Positions 51,264 to 60,131 of a stretch of DNA of 64,000 nt are shown piece after piece. The position numbers were made by a program, and so were the translations under genes. A model generated the notes under the pieces. That model saw only the letters and a program-made list of their open reading frames with translations, had not been told where the DNA came from and did no database searches. Position 1 is the first letter of the stretch; the number at the start of each line of letters is the position of its first letter. Source of the DNA: SZAS-103 sp038316385 (lineage in GTDB: Bacteria > Pseudomonadota > Gammaproteobacteria > Xanthomonadales > Xanthomonadaceae); contig JBBQAN010000011.1 in NCBI GenBank assembly GCA_038316385.1, forward strand, positions 1-64,000, read 5' to 3'.

Positions 51264-52364
51264 TCACATGCCGGCTTGCGTCTTGCCATCTCGCACAAAC
51301 GGAAACTTCACCACGCGCACCGCGACTTCCTTGCCGCGGATGTCCACTCGCACGTCGCCGGGGTCGCCGGCCGGCACGCGCGCGAACGCGATCGCCTTGC
51401 CCAGCGTCGGCGAGAACGTGCCTGACAGGATTTCACCCTCGCCGTTCGCGGTCAGCACTTTCTGGCCGTGGCGCAGCACGCCTTTCTCGTCCATCACCAG
51501 GCCGACCATCTGCCTCGGCGCGCCGTTGGCTTTTTGTTGTTCGAGAACGGGACGACCGATGAAGTCGCGCGGCTTCGAATCGGCACTGGCGTCGAGCGCT
51601 ACCGTCCACGCGAGCGCAGCCTCGTACGGCGACACATCTTCGTCCATGTCCTGGCCGTAAAGGTTCATGCCAGCTTCGAGCCGCAGCGTGTCGCGCGCGC
51701 CGAGACCGGCCGGCTTTACGCCTGCATCCAGCAAACGATTCCAGAACGCGACTGCCTGCGATTCCGGCAGCATGATCTCGAAGCCATCCTCCCCGGTGTA
51801 GCCGGTGCGTGCGACGAACATTCCATCCACTTCGGCGGCGGAGAACTTGCCGAGTTTCGCGGCGACGACGCGGCCAGCTTCGGACAACAAGCCGAGCGCT
51901 TTGTCGCGCGCGTTCGGGCCTTGCACCGCGATCATCGCGAAATCCGGACGCTCGCACACATCGACATCGAAGGCTTTCGCCTGTTCCGTGATCCACGCCA
52001 GATCCTTGTCGCGCGTGGATGCGTTGACCACCAACCGGAAAAAACTTTCATCCCTGTAATAGATAATCAGATCGTCGATCACGCCACCGCGCGGATTGAG
52101 CATGCAAGTGTAGAGCGCCTTGCCCGACACCTTGAGCTTGTCCACCGAGTTCGCGACGAGGTGGCGCAGAAAATCGCGAACACGCGCGCCGTGCAGATCC
52201 ACCACAGTCATGTGCGAGACGTCGAACATGCCTGCGTCGCGACGCACGAGGTGGTGCTCATCAAGCTGCGAGCCGTAATGGATCGGCATGTCCCAACCGC
52301 CGAAGTCGACCATCTTCGCGCCGAGCGCGCGATGGGTTTCGTTGAGGATGGTTTTCTGGGTCAT
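51264..52364 (-). CDS. gcvT: Aminomethyltransferase GcvT (glycine cleavage T protein)
   Basis: GcvT transfers the methylene group from H protein to tetrahydrofolate, releasing ammonia. The 366-residue protein starts MTQKTILNETHRALGAKMVDFGGWDMPIHYGSQLDEH. It keeps the catalytic region FDVSHM and NARGG-type (LNPRGGVIDDLI), ARTGYTGEDGFEIMLP, and LEAGMNLYGQDMDEDVSPYEAALAWTV. No glycine riboswitch is recognisable in the 70-nt gap upstream. It is the first gene of a gcvT-gcvH-gcvPA operon. Confidence 0.96.
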   Translation of the reverse strand: MTQKTILNETHRALGAKMVDFGGWDMPIHYGSQLDEHHLVRRDAGMFDVSHMTVVDLHGARVRDFLRHLVANSVDKLKVSGKALYTCMLNPRGGVIDDLIIYYRDESFFRLVVNASTRDKDLAWITEQAKAFDVDVCERPDFAMIAVQGPNARDKALGLLSEAGRVVAAKLGKFSAAEVDGMFVARTGYTGEDGFEIMLPESQAVAFWNRLLDAGVKPAGLGARDTLRLEAGMNLYGQDMDEDVSPYEAALAWTVALDASADSKPRDFIGRPVLEQQKANGAPRQMVGLVMDEKGVLRHGQKVLTANGEGEILSGTFSPTLGKAIAFARVPAGDPGDVRVDIRGKEVAVRVVKFPFVRDGKTQAGM

Positions 52365-52434
52365 GGCGCGGCCGGCTTGTGGAAGAGTCGCATTATCCCA
52401 GATGCGACGGCTGCAAGGCGCGTCTTGTTCGCGC

Positions 52435-52869
52435 TCAACCCGCCAGCGCCACGCGCAACGACATCCCATTCACCGCAACAATTCGCACTGGCGTGCCGAG
52501 CGGCGCGTCCTCACCTTCGACGGCCCAGAACGCGTCGCCGATTTTCAGTCGGCCGCGGCCATCCACGATCGCGGTGTTGAGCGGATATACCTGACCGACC
52601 AGTTGTTGGGCGCGGCGATTGAGCAGGGGCTGATCGCTTACGACATGTTTCGTGCGGAGGTAGCGCCAATACACGGACACCGACACGATCGCGAGAAACA
52701 CAAAAATAACCGCCTGCCAAATCGGCGCGAGAGTCGGCATCGCCATCAGAACCAGGAATACGCCGGCCGCAGCGAAACCCAGCCACAGCATGAAGGCGCC
52801 GGGCATCGCCATTTCCGCCGCCATCAATGCCACTGCGACGCAAGCCCAGACAATCTGATTCGTGGTCAT
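52435..52869 (-). CDS. NfeD-like membrane protein
   Basis: The 144-residue protein has two or three N-terminal transmembrane helices (residues 5-65). A C-terminal OB-fold NfeD domain follows (LVGQVYPLNTAIVDGRGRLKIGDAFWAVEGEDAPLGTPVRIVAVNG). NfeD1b-type proteins pair with SPFH/stomatin proteins in membrane microdomains, and the SPFH gene lies directly upstream (4-nt gap). It corresponds to YbbK/QmcA-type pairs in E. coli. Confidence 0.92.
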   Translation of the reverse strand: MTTNQIVWACVAVALMAAEMAMPGAFMLWLGFAAAGVFLVLMAMPTLAPIWQAVIFVFLAIVSVSVYWRYLRTKHVVSDQPLLNRRAQQLVGQVYPLNTAIVDGRGRLKIGDAFWAVEGEDAPLGTPVRIVAVNGMSLRVALAG

Positions 52870-52873
52870 CGGG

Positions 52874-53830
52874 TCAGGTCTGCGATGGTGGCGCGAACAC
52901 GGCCTTGTTCGAAACGACGGCCTGCTGCTTCGACAGGCTTTCCTTCGCGAGTTCCGCGATACCAGCGAGCGATCCGAGAATGCCCGATGATTCCATCGGC
53001 ATCAGCACGAATTTCTGGTTCGGTGCTTCGGCCAGCGCCTTGAACGCCTCGATGTATTTCTGCGCGACGAAGTAATTGATCGCCTGCACATTGCCTTGCG
53101 AGATCGCGTTGCTGACCAGTTCGGTCGCCTTCGCCTCGGCCTCGGCCGAACGCTCGCGTGCTTCGGCGGCGCGGAACGCGGCTTCGCGCTGGCCCTCGGC
53201 TTCGAGGATCACCGACTGTTTCTCGCCTTCGGCCTTGAGGATCGCGGCCTGCCGGAAACCTTCGGCCTCGAGAATGTTCGCACGCTTCTCGCGCTCGGCC
53301 TTCATCTGTCGCGCCATCGAATCGACCAGGTCGCGCGGCGGCTGAATGTCCTTCAGTTCGATGCGGTTGACCTTCAGGCCCCACGGATGCGTTGCAGCAT
53401 CGACGGCTACCAGCACCTTCGCGTTGATCTCGTCGCGCTTGGACAGCGATTCATCGAGGTCGAGCGAACCGATCGCGGTACGGATGTTGGTCATCACCAG
53501 ATTCAAGATCGCAATCTCCAGCGTCGCGACTTCGTACGCAGCCTTCGCCGCGTCAAGCACCTGGAAGAACACCACGCCGTCGACCTTCACGACCGCGTTG
53601 TCCTTGGTGATCACGTCCTGCGACGGCACATCGAGCACCTGTTCCATCATGTTGATCTTGCGGCCGATGCTTTGCATGACCGGAAACAGGAAGTGCAGGC
53701 CCGGATCGAGCGTCGCTGTGTACTTGCCGAATCGTTCGACCGTCCACTCGTAGCCCTGCGGCACCATGCGCACCGCCTTGGCCACGCCGACGAGAATCAG
53801 AACAAGCAGGACGAGGATCAGGATGTTCAT
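52874..53830 (-). CDS. qmcA: SPFH domain / band 7 protein (QmcA-like)
   Basis: The 318-residue protein has one N-terminal membrane helix (ILILVLLVLILVGVA) and an SPFH domain (VPQGYEWTVERFGKYTATLDPGLHFLFPVMQ). A long charged coiled coil follows (KAEREKRANILEAEGFRQAAILKAEGEK in two parts). The gene starts with ATG at 53830 and lies 4 nt upstream of the NfeD gene. It probably forms oligomeric membrane scaffolds that influence FtsH or lipid organisation; this is inferred from the family. Confidence 0.93.
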   Translation of the reverse strand: MNILILVLLVLILVGVAKAVRMVPQGYEWTVERFGKYTATLDPGLHFLFPVMQSIGRKINMMEQVLDVPSQDVITKDNAVVKVDGVVFFQVLDAAKAAYEVATLEIAILNLVMTNIRTAIGSLDLDESLSKRDEINAKVLVAVDAATHPWGLKVNRIELKDIQPPRDLVDSMARQMKAEREKRANILEAEGFRQAAILKAEGEKQSVILEAEGQREAAFRAAEARERSAEAEAKATELVSNAISQGNVQAINYFVAQKYIEAFKALAEAPNQKFVLMPMESSGILGSLAGIAELAKESLSKQQAVVSNKAVFAPPSQT

Positions 53831-53876
53831 GCGCCTACCCCAACGAGTGATGCCATGCAGTATATAGAACGTCGGA

Positions 53877-54848
53877 TCATGCCACCGACGCCTCGATCCG
53901 TTTGAGCATGTCGTCGTCGAGTTGTCCGGACAATGCCAGCGCGCCGAGGTTCTCGCGCAACTGTTGCGGACGGCTCGCACCGAGGATGACGCTGGAGACA
54001 TTCGGATTGCGCAGGCACCACGCGATCGCGAGCTGCGCGGGTTTGTGCCCGAGTTCGGCGGCGAGCGCGGTAAAGCGTTTCGCTTGCGCGAGTCGTGCCG
54101 CGCCTTCGTCGGTGGACAGGCGCCGTGCCAGCCATTCGTAGCCGGGCGTGCGCATCCGCGAATCGTCCGGAAGACCGTCGTTGTACTTGCCGGTCAGCAG
54201 TCCGGATGCAAGCGGCGACCAGGTCGTGGTGCCGAGTCCGATCTCGGAGTAGAGCGGCGCGTATTCGACTTCCACGCGCTGGCGGTGCAGCAGGTTGTAT
54301 TCGGGTTGTTCCATCGTCGGTGCGTGCAGGTTGTTCCTGCCCGCGATGGCCGCCGCCTCGCGAATCATGTCGACTGGCCACTCGGAGGTTCCCCAATACA
54401 GCACCTTGCCCTGCCGGATCAGCGCGTCCATCGCGCGCACCGTTTCCTCGATCGGCGTGTCGGGATCGGGACGATGGCAGTAGTAGAGGTCGAGATGATC
54501 CACGCGCAATCGACGCAATGCCTGCTCGCAAGCTTCCATCACATGCTTGCGAGACAGTCCTTTCTGGGTCGGCGCGGGGTGCTCGACCGAACCAAAGTAC
54601 ACCTTGCTCGACACGCACCACGCGTCGCGCGGCAGGCGCAAGTCGGCGAGCACGTCGCCCATGATCCGTTCGGCTTCGCCGCTCGCATAGGTCTCGGCGT
54701 TGTCGAAGAAGTTGATGCCGGCATCGAATGCTTCGGCGATCAATTCACGCGCCTCGCTGCGGCCGATCTGGTTGCCGAACGTGACCCACGCACCGAAACC
54801 CAATGCGGAAAGTTTCAGGCCGGACGACCCTAGGCGACGGTATTGCAT
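53877..54848 (-). CDS. Aldo/keto reductase, potassium-channel-beta-like
   Basis: This is a 323-residue NADPH-dependent aldo/keto reductase. The fold signatures are LKLSALGFGAWVTFGNQ, INFFDNAETYASGEAERIMGDVLAD (catalytic Asp/Tyr), VSSKVYFG (Lys) and DLYYCHRPDPDTPIEETVRAMD (His). The cofactor-binding C-terminal region is SSVILGASRPQQLRENLGAL. It resembles the Kv-beta/YghZ subgroup. The open frame extends 93 nt upstream, but ATG 54848 gives the standard N-terminus MQYRRLGSSGLKLS. Confidence 0.92.
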   Translation of the reverse strand: MQYRRLGSSGLKLSALGFGAWVTFGNQIGRSEARELIAEAFDAGINFFDNAETYASGEAERIMGDVLADLRLPRDAWCVSSKVYFGSVEHPAPTQKGLSRKHVMEACEQALRRLRVDHLDLYYCHRPDPDTPIEETVRAMDALIRQGKVLYWGTSEWPVDMIREAAAIAGRNNLHAPTMEQPEYNLLHRQRVEVEYAPLYSEIGLGTTTWSPLASGLLTGKYNDGLPDDSRMRTPGYEWLARRLSTDEGAARLAQAKRFTALAAELGHKPAQLAIAWCLRNPNVSSVILGASRPQQLRENLGALALSGQLDDDMLKRIEASVA

Positions 54849-54969
54849 GGCTTGCTCCAGAAAATCGTGATTGGAAACAACATATATATAATGTGCGCGT
54901 GCTCCGGCAGTTTCCATCATCCGGATCGTTCGCGTCGGCATGGCCGCGCGTCATGGCCGTGGAGAGTCG

Positions 54970-55560
54970 ATGCAGACCTTGTTGATTTCATTGGTCACCA
55001 TCGCGATTGCCGAGATCGGCGACAAGACCCAACTGCTGTCGCTCACGCTTGCCGCAAAATACCGCCGACCGTGGCCGATCTGCATCGGGATCTTCATTGC
55101 GACCTTGGCCAATCACGCGATGGCAGGCGGCATTGGCGTCCTGCTCGCGAACTGGATCTCGCCGCGCGCGATGCAATGGATTGTCGTAGTGTCGTTCCTG
55201 GGCATGGCTGTGTGGGCGCTGATCCCCGACAAAGCCGGCGACGACGACACCAAAGGCGCCGGACGCGGATTGGTGGTCGCGACGATCATCACCTTCTTCA
55301 TCGCCGAGATGGGCGACAAGACCCAGCTCGCTACCGTCGCGCTCGCCGCGCAATACCATCCGCTGTGGCAGGTCGTGGTCGGCACCACGCTCGGGATGAT
55401 GATCGCCAATGTGCCGGTGGTCTGGCTCGGCTCGCGTTTTGCCGAACGCATCCCGTTGCGCGGCGCGCGCATGACCGCCGCGCTGCTGTTCCTCGCACTG
55501 GGATTGTGGAATCTGTACGGGCTGCTGCACACATCTGTGACGATTCAATCGGCTGGCTGA
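54970..55560 (+). CDS. TMEM165/GDT1 family cation (Mn2+) exporter
   Basis: The 196-residue membrane protein has six transmembrane segments in two homologous halves. Each half bears the family signature E-x-G-D-K-T: AIAEIGDKTQLL near the N-terminus and FIAEMGDKTQLA in the second half. Bacterial members (UPF0016) export manganese. I looked for a yybP-ykoY manganese riboswitch in the 120-nt leader and found none. A TATATATAAT element at about 54881-54892 could be a promoter -10 region. Confidence 0.92.
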   Translation: MQTLLISLVTIAIAEIGDKTQLLSLTLAAKYRRPWPICIGIFIATLANHAMAGGIGVLLANWISPRAMQWIVVVSFLGMAVWALIPDKAGDDDTKGAGRGLVVATIITFFIAEMGDKTQLATVALAAQYHPLWQVVVGTTLGMMIANVPVVWLGSRFAERIPLRGARMTAALLFLALGLWNLYGLLHTSVTIQSAG

Positions 55561-55649
55561 TCGCGGCAGATCGAGCGAAACCGCGCGGCGACCTCCGCAA
55601 TACGAAGGCGCATGCGATCATGCCGTCAAGAGTCGTTTGAGGACGATGC

Positions 55650-56798
55650 GTGAGCACACTGCGGCAAACCATGCACGAGCTGTCGAGCACATTGCGCGAT
55701 CGACCTGACGAGATCGTGCTCGACATCGGCGCAGGTGGCGAATTGCTGGTCGCGCGCTTTCGGGTGGGCGCGACCTTGTTGCTGATGCTGATGCCGCTGG
55801 CCAACCTGCTCACCGGCGGAGGATTTTTCGAAAGCATGGCCGGCTTCGCCGGTACCGGTGTCGGCCTGGTGTTCGCGCTGATCTGGCTTGCGCTCGCCAA
55901 GCAGCGCCGTCGCTATCGGTGGTTGTCGTTCGCGACCAGCGCCTCCGACGTCAGCATGGAAACCCTGGTGCTGATCATCATCGCCACGCAGTCGCCCGCG
56001 GCGAGCGTCAATACCTTGATTGTGTGGTCGTGCTACCTGTTGTCGATCTTCGCGACGGCATTGCGCAACGACGGTCGCGTCACCCTGTTCGCCGGTCTGC
56101 TGGCAATCCTGCAATACGGATTGCTGGTGCTGTGGGTGTTCGCGCAGGCCGGCCCGCACCAAGTGTTGTTCTCTCCCGACTACGGCACCGTGTCGCTCAG
56201 CAATCAGCTCCAGCGCATCGTGTTGCTGATGGTCGCAACTCTGCTGACCGCAGTCGTCGTCTATCGCATCCAGCGGTTGGTGCTGCTGTCGGGCACCGAT
56301 ACCCTGACCGGCTTGCCGAATCGTACCTACCTGGTCCATCGCGTGCCGCAGATCGTGGAGCAGGCGCGCAAGAGCGATACCTCGATCAGCCTGGCGATCA
56401 TCGACCTGGATCATTTCAAACGCATCAACGACGAGTTTGGTCATCCGGTTGGCGACCGCGCGCTGCGGCATGTGATCGACGTGCTGCGCAGCGAACTCGG
56501 CAAGGACGAACCACTGATGCGCGTCGGCGGCGAGGAGTTTGTGTTGGTGATGCGACGTTCGATGGGGCCGGCGTGGGAGCGCATGGAAACCCTGCGCAAG
56601 CGCGTTGCCGCGGCGCTGTTCGTGCCCGACGAAGATCCCGCGCAAAACGATGCGAAACCGCTTGCGGTGACGTTTTCTGCAGGCATCGCCAGTTGCCCGG
56701 TGGATGCATTGGATGTGTCCGGTTTGTTGCGCCGCGCCGACCAGCGCTTGCGCAAAGCCAAGCATGGCGGCCGCAACCGGGTAGTCGCGCGCGAATAA
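55650..56798 (+). CDS. Membrane GGDEF diguanylate cyclase
   Basis: The 382-residue protein has an N-terminal six-helix membrane domain (residues 35-205). A C-terminal GGDEF domain follows (about 215-380) with the active-site loop RVGGEEFVLVM. The upstream region has the family start LSGTDTLTGLPNRTYL and IIDLDHFKRINDEFGHPVGDRALR. The sequence five residues before GGEEF has no RxxD inhibitory site. It is predicted to make cyclic-di-GMP. The start is GTG at 55650. No EAL partner is adjacent. Confidence 0.92.
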   Translation: MSTLRQTMHELSSTLRDRPDEIVLDIGAGGELLVARFRVGATLLLMLMPLANLLTGGGFFESMAGFAGTGVGLVFALIWLALAKQRRRYRWLSFATSASDVSMETLVLIIIATQSPAASVNTLIVWSCYLLSIFATALRNDGRVTLFAGLLAILQYGLLVLWVFAQAGPHQVLFSPDYGTVSLSNQLQRIVLLMVATLLTAVVVYRIQRLVLLSGTDTLTGLPNRTYLVHRVPQIVEQARKSDTSISLAIIDLDHFKRINDEFGHPVGDRALRHVIDVLRSELGKDEPLMRVGGEEFVLVMRRSMGPAWERMETLRKRVAAALFVPDEDPAQNDAKPLAVTFSAGIASCPVDALDVSGLLRRADQRLRKAKHGGRNRVVARE

Positions 56799-56952
56799 TT
56801 GCGTTCGCATTCGGCGCGCGTTGTCCGGCTGCGCTGGCCACCGAAAACCGTCGGCACCGCGCCACGATGCCGAGCTTTCGCAGATTCTGACGCGCTGTGG
56901 GAATCTGCGCGCAACCGCGTAGTCTTGCAGTGCCCCTGCTGGAAGCATCGCC

Positions 56953-57516
56953 ATGCAACTGCCTTCGCCGAACGTCATTGCCATCGCATTCCTCGCTTTT
57001 GAAGCGACGATCTCGCTGACCCGACGGCCGCTGCCGAATGCCGAAGGCAAGGATCGCGGCACGTTCCAGCTGATCTGGATCGCGATCACCCTCGCCATCA
57101 TGCTCGGTATCTATGCTGGTATCGCGGCGCCTGCCGCGCGATTTCCTGCCGCAGAAGCGATCTACCCGTACGGGTTCGCGCTGTTCGCGCTCGGCGCCGG
57201 CGTGCGCGCGTGGTCGATCTGGACCCTCGGCCGCTTCTTCACCGTGCAGGTTGCGATCGCCAGCGACCACAAGCTGATCGAGAACGGCCCATACCGCGTG
57301 CTGCGGCATCCGTCGTACACCGGTTCACTGATGATGTTCGTCGGCTACCTGCTGTGTTTCGGCAACGCCCTCACGATGGCAATTGTGCTGCTGGTCGTAA
57401 TCGTCGTTTTCACCCGCCGCATCCACGTCGAGGAAATCGCGCTCGCTGATGCGTTCGGTGATGGGTGGCGCGCGTACGCGAAGCGCACCTGGCGGCTGGT
57501 GCCATTGATCTACTGA
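56953..57516 (+). CDS. Isoprenylcysteine carboxyl methyltransferase family protein
   Basis: The 187-residue membrane protein has about five hydrophobic segments. The SAM-binding C-terminal signature is LIENGPYRVLRHPSYTGSLMMFVGYLL, followed by RIHVEEIALADAFGDGWRAYAKRTWRLVP. These are diagnostic of the ICMT/PEMT-like methyltransferases. The substrate is unknown, perhaps phospholipid or a small thiol. It is convergent with the hypothetical gene at 57525-57908. Confidence 0.88.
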   Translation: MQLPSPNVIAIAFLAFEATISLTRRPLPNAEGKDRGTFQLIWIAITLAIMLGIYAGIAAPAARFPAAEAIYPYGFALFALGAGVRAWSIWTLGRFFTVQVAIASDHKLIENGPYRVLRHPSYTGSLMMFVGYLLCFGNALTMAIVLLVVIVVFTRRIHVEEIALADAFGDGWRAYAKRTWRLVPLIY

Positions 57517-57524
57517 AGAACCGT

Positions 57525-57908
57525 TCAAGGTGCGTCAGCAGGCAGCCGGATCGACCGCCCGAACGTGTTGAGGACCCGCTGTACGGCTTTCGTCGCTATG
57601 TGTTTTGGTGGGGACAGCGACAGCAACACAATGCCGATGCAGGCAGCGTTCGAAACGATCTTCGTGGTTGGGCTCTTTTGGGTGGCGACACGTTCCCACG
57701 CATGAACCATGTTCGCCCGCCGCTTTTGGACATCATCCATTGCACGCCGACGCGTGGATCGACTCAAATCCTGGATGACCTTCGGCACACAGACCTCCGG
57801 CACATCCTCGCGGCTGTTGGAACAGGGAAGATGGCCCAACGCGACCGCGAGCATTGTCTCGCACACCCATCGAACTTTTTCCGGCAAGGACGCAACCTTG
57901 AAAACCAT
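57525..57908 (-). CDS. Hypothetical protein, 127 residues
   Basis: The open frame fills the otherwise empty 390-nt gap between the methyltransferase and CPBP genes. The product MVFKVASLPEKVRWVCETMLAVAL-type start, a polar middle and a short hydrophobic run (SNAACIGIVLLSLSPP) read like a protein, but I recognise no family. If the ATG at 57908 is real it is head-to-head with the CPBP gene, the two start codons overlapping. An internal start or no gene at all are also possible. Confidence 0.4.
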   Translation of the reverse strand: MVFKVASLPEKVRWVCETMLAVALGHLPCSNSREDVPEVCVPKVIQDLSRSTRRRAMDDVQKRRANMVHAWERVATQKSPTTKIVSNAACIGIVLLSLSPPKHIATKAVQRVLNTFGRSIRLPADAP

Positions 57909-58812
57909 GTTCTTCAACTCCGATGGACGGCTGCGCAACGGATGGTGGATGCTCGTTTTCATCGGCTGCGTCGCACTTACCCGATTTGTCTATCGCCCAG
58001 TCACGCATGGATTGAAAGATCTCGGCGTTGCCGCGGGATGGCTGGAGCCAGCGTCGTTCCTTTTTATCCTGCTCGCGACCTGGGCTTGCACGCGGCTACG
58101 CAAGGAACCGCTTTCGAACGTCGGCTTCGTGCTGGATCGGCGCTGGCTGAGCGAGATCGCGTGGGGAACCCTGATCGGAATGGGCTCGATGCTCGCTGCC
58201 GTCGCGATGATCTGGGCGATTGGCGGCGTGCGTCTCGAATTGAATCCCGCGCGCAGCCTGATGACCCTCGGATACGGCTTCTACATGTTCCTGTTCGTCG
58301 CGCTGTTCGAGGAGACCCTGTTCCGCGGCTTCCTGTTCCAGCGACTGCTGGACGGAGCGGGCGTCTGGGTCGCACAGATCGCGATGGCACTGTTGTTCGC
58401 AGTAAGCCATTGGGGCAACCCGGGAATGCATGGCGCGACCGAAGTCTGGGCGTCGATCGACATCGCCCTGGCGGCGGTGATGCTGGGTCTCGCTTACCTG
58501 CGCACGCGCAGCCTCGCGCTTCCGGTTGGATTGCACCTGGGCTGGAACTGGATGCAGGGACACGTGCTGGGATTCGGCGTGAGCGGTATCGATCAACCCG
58601 GCTGGTTCCATCCTGTCTTCCTCGGCAAGGCGCAGTGGCTCACCGGCGGCGCGTTCGGCCCGGAATCAAGCGCCTTTGCCGTCGTGGTGGACCTCATTAC
58701 TGTGTTCCTGATCTGGAAATGGAAGGGCTCCGCCGCGGTTAGGGCAACGCCTTTGCACGCACTGGATCCCGCAACGATCGCGGCAGGATCATGCGACTTG
58801 CAGGCTGTCTGA
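57907..58812 (+). CDS. CPBP family intramembrane metalloprotease (second copy)
   Basis: The 301-residue membrane protein has the three CPBP motifs: FEETLFRGFLFQR (EExxxR), LFAVSHWGNPG (His) and GLHLGWNWMQG (His/Asn). The stretch GFGVSGIDQPGW...WLTGGAFGPESS matches the equivalent part of the CPBP protein at 18140-19075. The ATG at 57907 has poor spacing to any Shine-Dalgarno; an in-frame TTG at 57898 with AAGGA 7 nt upstream may be the true start. The substrate is unknown. Confidence 0.88.
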   Translation: MFFNSDGRLRNGWWMLVFIGCVALTRFVYRPVTHGLKDLGVAAGWLEPASFLFILLATWACTRLRKEPLSNVGFVLDRRWLSEIAWGTLIGMGSMLAAVAMIWAIGGVRLELNPARSLMTLGYGFYMFLFVALFEETLFRGFLFQRLLDGAGVWVAQIAMALLFAVSHWGNPGMHGATEVWASIDIALAAVMLGLAYLRTRSLALPVGLHLGWNWMQGHVLGFGVSGIDQPGWFHPVFLGKAQWLTGGAFGPESSAFAVVVDLITVFLIWKWKGSAAVRATPLHALDPATIAAGSCDLQAV

Positions 58813-59006
58813 CGGCCGTGATCGGCGTTGTCGGCGGACGCAGGCGTTGCACACGCGGAATCGTGTTGTCAGCGCGAACGATGGTGCTATCGGCGGCGGC
58901 CATGGCCCGAAAGAATGGCGAGGTCGCCTAGCGTCCTCCAACGTCACTTGATCCACGCCGTGATCGTGTTTCTGCCGATGCATCGACCACCGTTACAATG
59001 CCGCGC

Positions 59007-60059
59007 ATGCGCATAGGCCCTTACCTGATCGAACCCAATGTCGTGCTCGCGCCAATGGCCGGCGTGACGGACAAGCCGTTTCGGTTGCTATGCAAGCGGC
59101 TCGGCGCTGGGCTGGCCGTATCCGAGATGACCACGTCCGATCCGCGTTTCTGGACGACGCGCAAATCGCTGTCGCGGATGGATCATGTCGATGAACCCGC
59201 GCCGGTGTCGGTGCAGATTGCCGGCACGATTCCCGAGGTTCTCGCCGAAGCCGCGCGCTACAACGTCGCCCACGGCGCGCAGATCATCGACCTCAACATG
59301 GGTTGTCCTGCGAAAAAAGTCTGCAACGCTTGGGCCGGTTCGGCATTGATGCAGGACGAGGCGCTCGTTGCACGGATTCTTTCCGCCGTCGTGAACGCAG
59401 TCGCTGCGCCGGTGACGCTGAAGATCCGCACTGGCTGGGATCGTGAGCATCGCAACGCGTTGAACATCGCCCGCATCGCCGAGGATTGCGGCATTGCCGC
59501 GCTCGCAGTGCATGGACGCACGCGCGATCAGCATTACACCGGGCATGCGGAGTACGACACCATCGCGGCGGTGAAAGCGTCGGTGCGGATTCCGGTGCTT
59601 GCGAACGGCGACATCGCGAATCCTCAGCAGGCGAAGTTCGTGCTCGACTACACGAAAGCCGACGCGGTGATGATCGGCCGCGCTGCGCAGGGACGCCCGT
59701 GGATTTTTCGCGAGATCGCGCATTACCTGTCAACCGGCGAATTGCTGCCGGAACCGGCGCTGGAAGAAATCCGCGACATCCTGATCGGCCACCTGCGTGC
59801 GCTGCATGTGTTCTATGGCGAGGCAGCGGGGGTGCGCATCGCGCGCAAGCATCTCGGCTGGTATCTGAAAAACGTTGAGAGGCACGACCCGGTTCGCCGT
59901 TTTTTGCATGCGGATGCAAGCGCGTTCAAGCTTTCTATCCCTCCGGAAAATTCGGCCTTTCGCGCCGTGTTCAATCGCGTCGAATCCGCCACAGCGCAAT
60001 TGCATCTGACCGCCGAGTATTTCGCCCGACTCGAAGCAGACTGGGCGATCGCTGCCTGA
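59007..60059 (+). CDS. dusB: tRNA-dihydrouridine synthase DusB
   Basis: DusB reduces uridine in the tRNA D-loop using FMN and NADPH. The 350-residue protein shows LAPMAGVTDKPFRLLCKRLGAG. The catalytic cysteine is in IDLNMGCPAKKVCN. Further core parts are LKIRTGWD, AVHGRTRDQHYTG, VLANGDIANPQQAKF and MIGRAAQGRPWIF. The start is given at 59007 (MRIGPYLI); an ATG three codons earlier is in frame. In many gammaproteobacteria dusB is followed by fis, but here an L,D-transpeptidase follows. Confidence 0.95.
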   Translation: MRIGPYLIEPNVVLAPMAGVTDKPFRLLCKRLGAGLAVSEMTTSDPRFWTTRKSLSRMDHVDEPAPVSVQIAGTIPEVLAEAARYNVAHGAQIIDLNMGCPAKKVCNAWAGSALMQDEALVARILSAVVNAVAAPVTLKIRTGWDREHRNALNIARIAEDCGIAALAVHGRTRDQHYTGHAEYDTIAAVKASVRIPVLANGDIANPQQAKFVLDYTKADAVMIGRAAQGRPWIFREIAHYLSTGELLPEPALEEIRDILIGHLRALHVFYGEAAGVRIARKHLGWYLKNVERHDPVRRFLHADASAFKLSIPPENSAFRAVFNRVESATAQLHLTAEYFARLEADWAIAA

Positions 60060-60131
60060 CGCCGCTGCGCGGCAGCTTCGCGTTCATGTGGCATCGGGCA
60101 AGCTTGGCATCCCTGACATATGGAGGTGTCC

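Noticed and set aside
52365..52434. Glycine riboswitch ahead of gcvT
   Set aside because: The gap is only 70 nt, too short for a glycine aptamer with an expression platform, and the conserved core sequences are absent.
54849..54969. yybP-ykoY manganese riboswitch ahead of the GDT1-type exporter
   Set aside because: Such riboswitches often precede this family, but neither the conserved loops nor a terminator/anti-terminator pair is visible in the short leader.
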